Origin: an uncultured Subdoligranulum sp.
GTDB taxonomy: Bacteria > Bacillota_A > Clostridia > Oscillospirales > Ruminococcaceae
DNA: 5,548 bases
Direction of reading: 5' to 3'
Assembly (NCBI GenBank): GCA_900772715.1
Contig: CAAGRN010000274.1
Coordinates: 1-5,548 of the forward strand
This document shows positions 4,660 to 5,548 of the stretch, one piece after another. The position numbers were made by a program, and so were the translations under genes. How positions within the stretch are numbered: the first letter of the stretch is position 1; each line of letters opens with the position of its first letter. The notes beneath the pieces were generated by a model. It worked only from the letters and a program-made list of their open reading frames with translations, had not been told where the DNA came from and did not search any database.

Positions 4660-5548
4660 ATGCAGGAACGCAAGACCATCATCATTGCCGCTGACGGCAG
4701 CGGCGATTTTACCACCCTGACCGCCGCCGTGCAGGCGCAGCAAGCCGATGCGCAGCAGGCGGTGCGGTTTTACATCAAAAAGGGCATCTACCGCGAGCGC
4801 CCGTTCATTGAACTGGCAGACTACTGCCTGCAGGGCGAAAGCCGCACCGAAACGGTGTTCACGGCGGGCGTGGGCGGGCGCGACCCTTGGTCCGGTGAGT
4901 AAAAGACCGCCACCTTCCGCAGCTACACGCTGTTTTTGGGCGGCAGCCACGCCGAGGTGCGCGACCTCACGGTAGAAAACACCGCCGGGGACGGTGCCAA
5001 GGCAGGGCAGGCGCTGGCGGTCTACGCCGATGCCGCGCGCGTTTTTATGCAAAACGTGACCCTGCTGGGCAATCAGGACACCTTGTTCACCGCGCCGCTG
5101 CCCGCGCAGGAGCGCGAAAAAAACGGCTTTCGCGGTCCGCGTCAGGACACCCCGCGCCTTGACACCGTGCAGTATTACCGAAATTGCACGATTCGCGGCA
5201 ACATTGATTTTATCTTCGGCGGTGCCAACGCCGTGTTTGACCGCTGCCGCATCGAGCCGTGGCGCCACGCCAAACCCGTCAGCTACATCACCGCGCCCAG
5301 CACCCCCGCCGGGCAGCCCGGCTACCTGTTTGTGGACTGCACCGTGCAGGGCAACTGCCCCGCGGGCAGCGTGTATCTGGGGCGCCCGTGGCGCAAGGAT
5401 GCCGCCTGCTGCTGGCTGCACTGCCAGTTGAGCGAGGAGATCCACCCCGACGGCTGGGACAACTGGAACAACCCCGAAAACGAAACCACCGCCCGCTTTG
5501 CCGAGTACGAAAATACCGGCAGGGGCGCTGCCGGCACCGCCAGTATGG
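4660..5548 (+). pseudogene. Pectinesterase (CE8) interrupted by an in-frame TAA, truncated at window end
   Basis: The frame from ATG 4660 (RBS AAGAGGG 8 nt upstream) encodes a pectin methylesterase, which frees methanol from methylated pectin. Codon 81 is TAA (4900-4902). The same frame then continues without another stop for 215 codons to the window edge, and the protein homology runs straight across. Before the stop are the N-terminal ADGSGDF and GIYRE motifs. After it are NQDTL (138-142; Q139 and D140), GNIDFIFG (181-188; D183) and LGRPW (240-244; R242), which match the Gln, two Asp and Arg of the family active site. The late motif FAEYENTGRG is also kept. Thus only one codon is damaged; CAA to TAA is the simplest change. 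There is no signal peptide, so the product would be cytoplasmic and act on imported oligosaccharides. If the stop is real, only an 80-residue inactive fragment is made. Confidence 0.85.

Noticed and set aside
4900..4902. Stop codon reassignment (TAA read as an amino acid)
   Set aside because: trkH ends at TAA at the correct C-terminus and is followed by a terminator, so TAA works as a stop in this genome.
3718..5445. Long 575-codon open frame on the minus strand under the deacetylase and pectinesterase
   Set aside because: Both plus-strand genes have full catalytic motifs. The minus frame is a by-product of third-position GC bias and spans two unrelated genes and a terminator.

Overview
The window looks like chromosomal DNA from a GC-rich, low-oxygen Firmicute, most likely a gut Oscillospiraceae/Ruminococcaceae (Faecalibacterium/Gemmiger/Subdoligranulum-like). 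This is inferred from strong G/C bias at third codon positions, consensus sigma-A promoters, AGGAG-type ribosome binding sites, a tRNA with encoded CCA, and the gene mix (Trk potassium uptake, NodB-type deacetylase, leaderless pectinesterase). No database search was possible, so the genus is tentative.

Left part (1-570). No conventional gene is present, but the DNA is highly organised. A perfect 79-bp inverted repeat (1-79 versus 354-432) brackets a 274-bp centre. Inside and across it lies what looks like a type I toxin-antitoxin-style unit. A 29-codon cationic peptide gene is on the plus strand (280-369), and its Shine-Dalgarno is predicted to be locked in a GAAA-capped hairpin. A short antisense RNA on the minus strand (about 434 to 338) starts from a perfect TTGACA-17-TATAAT promoter and ends at an intrinsic terminator inside the peptide gene. 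The left arm carries a second, inverted copy of most of the antisense RNA sequence and of the peptide's last codons, joined to a different 17-codon ORF. A 14-bp stem terminator (532-565) closes this block.

Middle (570-860). A tRNA-Leu(GAG) gene lies on the minus strand with its own promoter. The plus-strand promoter of the next operon follows.

Right part (860-5548), all on the plus strand. trkA and trkH form a tight two-gene operon with a 7-nt gap and the trkH SD overlapping the trkA stop. Together they encode the cytosolic NAD-binding gating ring and the membrane pore of a Trk potassium uptake system. The operon ends in a UUCG-loop terminator. Next is a membrane-anchored CE4 (NodB-type) polysaccharide deacetylase starting at GTG. 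Last is a carbohydrate esterase family 8 pectinesterase, whose otherwise intact frame is broken by a TAA at codon 81 and which runs off the window end. The three intact genes trkA, trkH and the deacetylase end in TGA, TAA and TAG respectively, so a reassigned stop codon is not a likely explanation for the pectinesterase.
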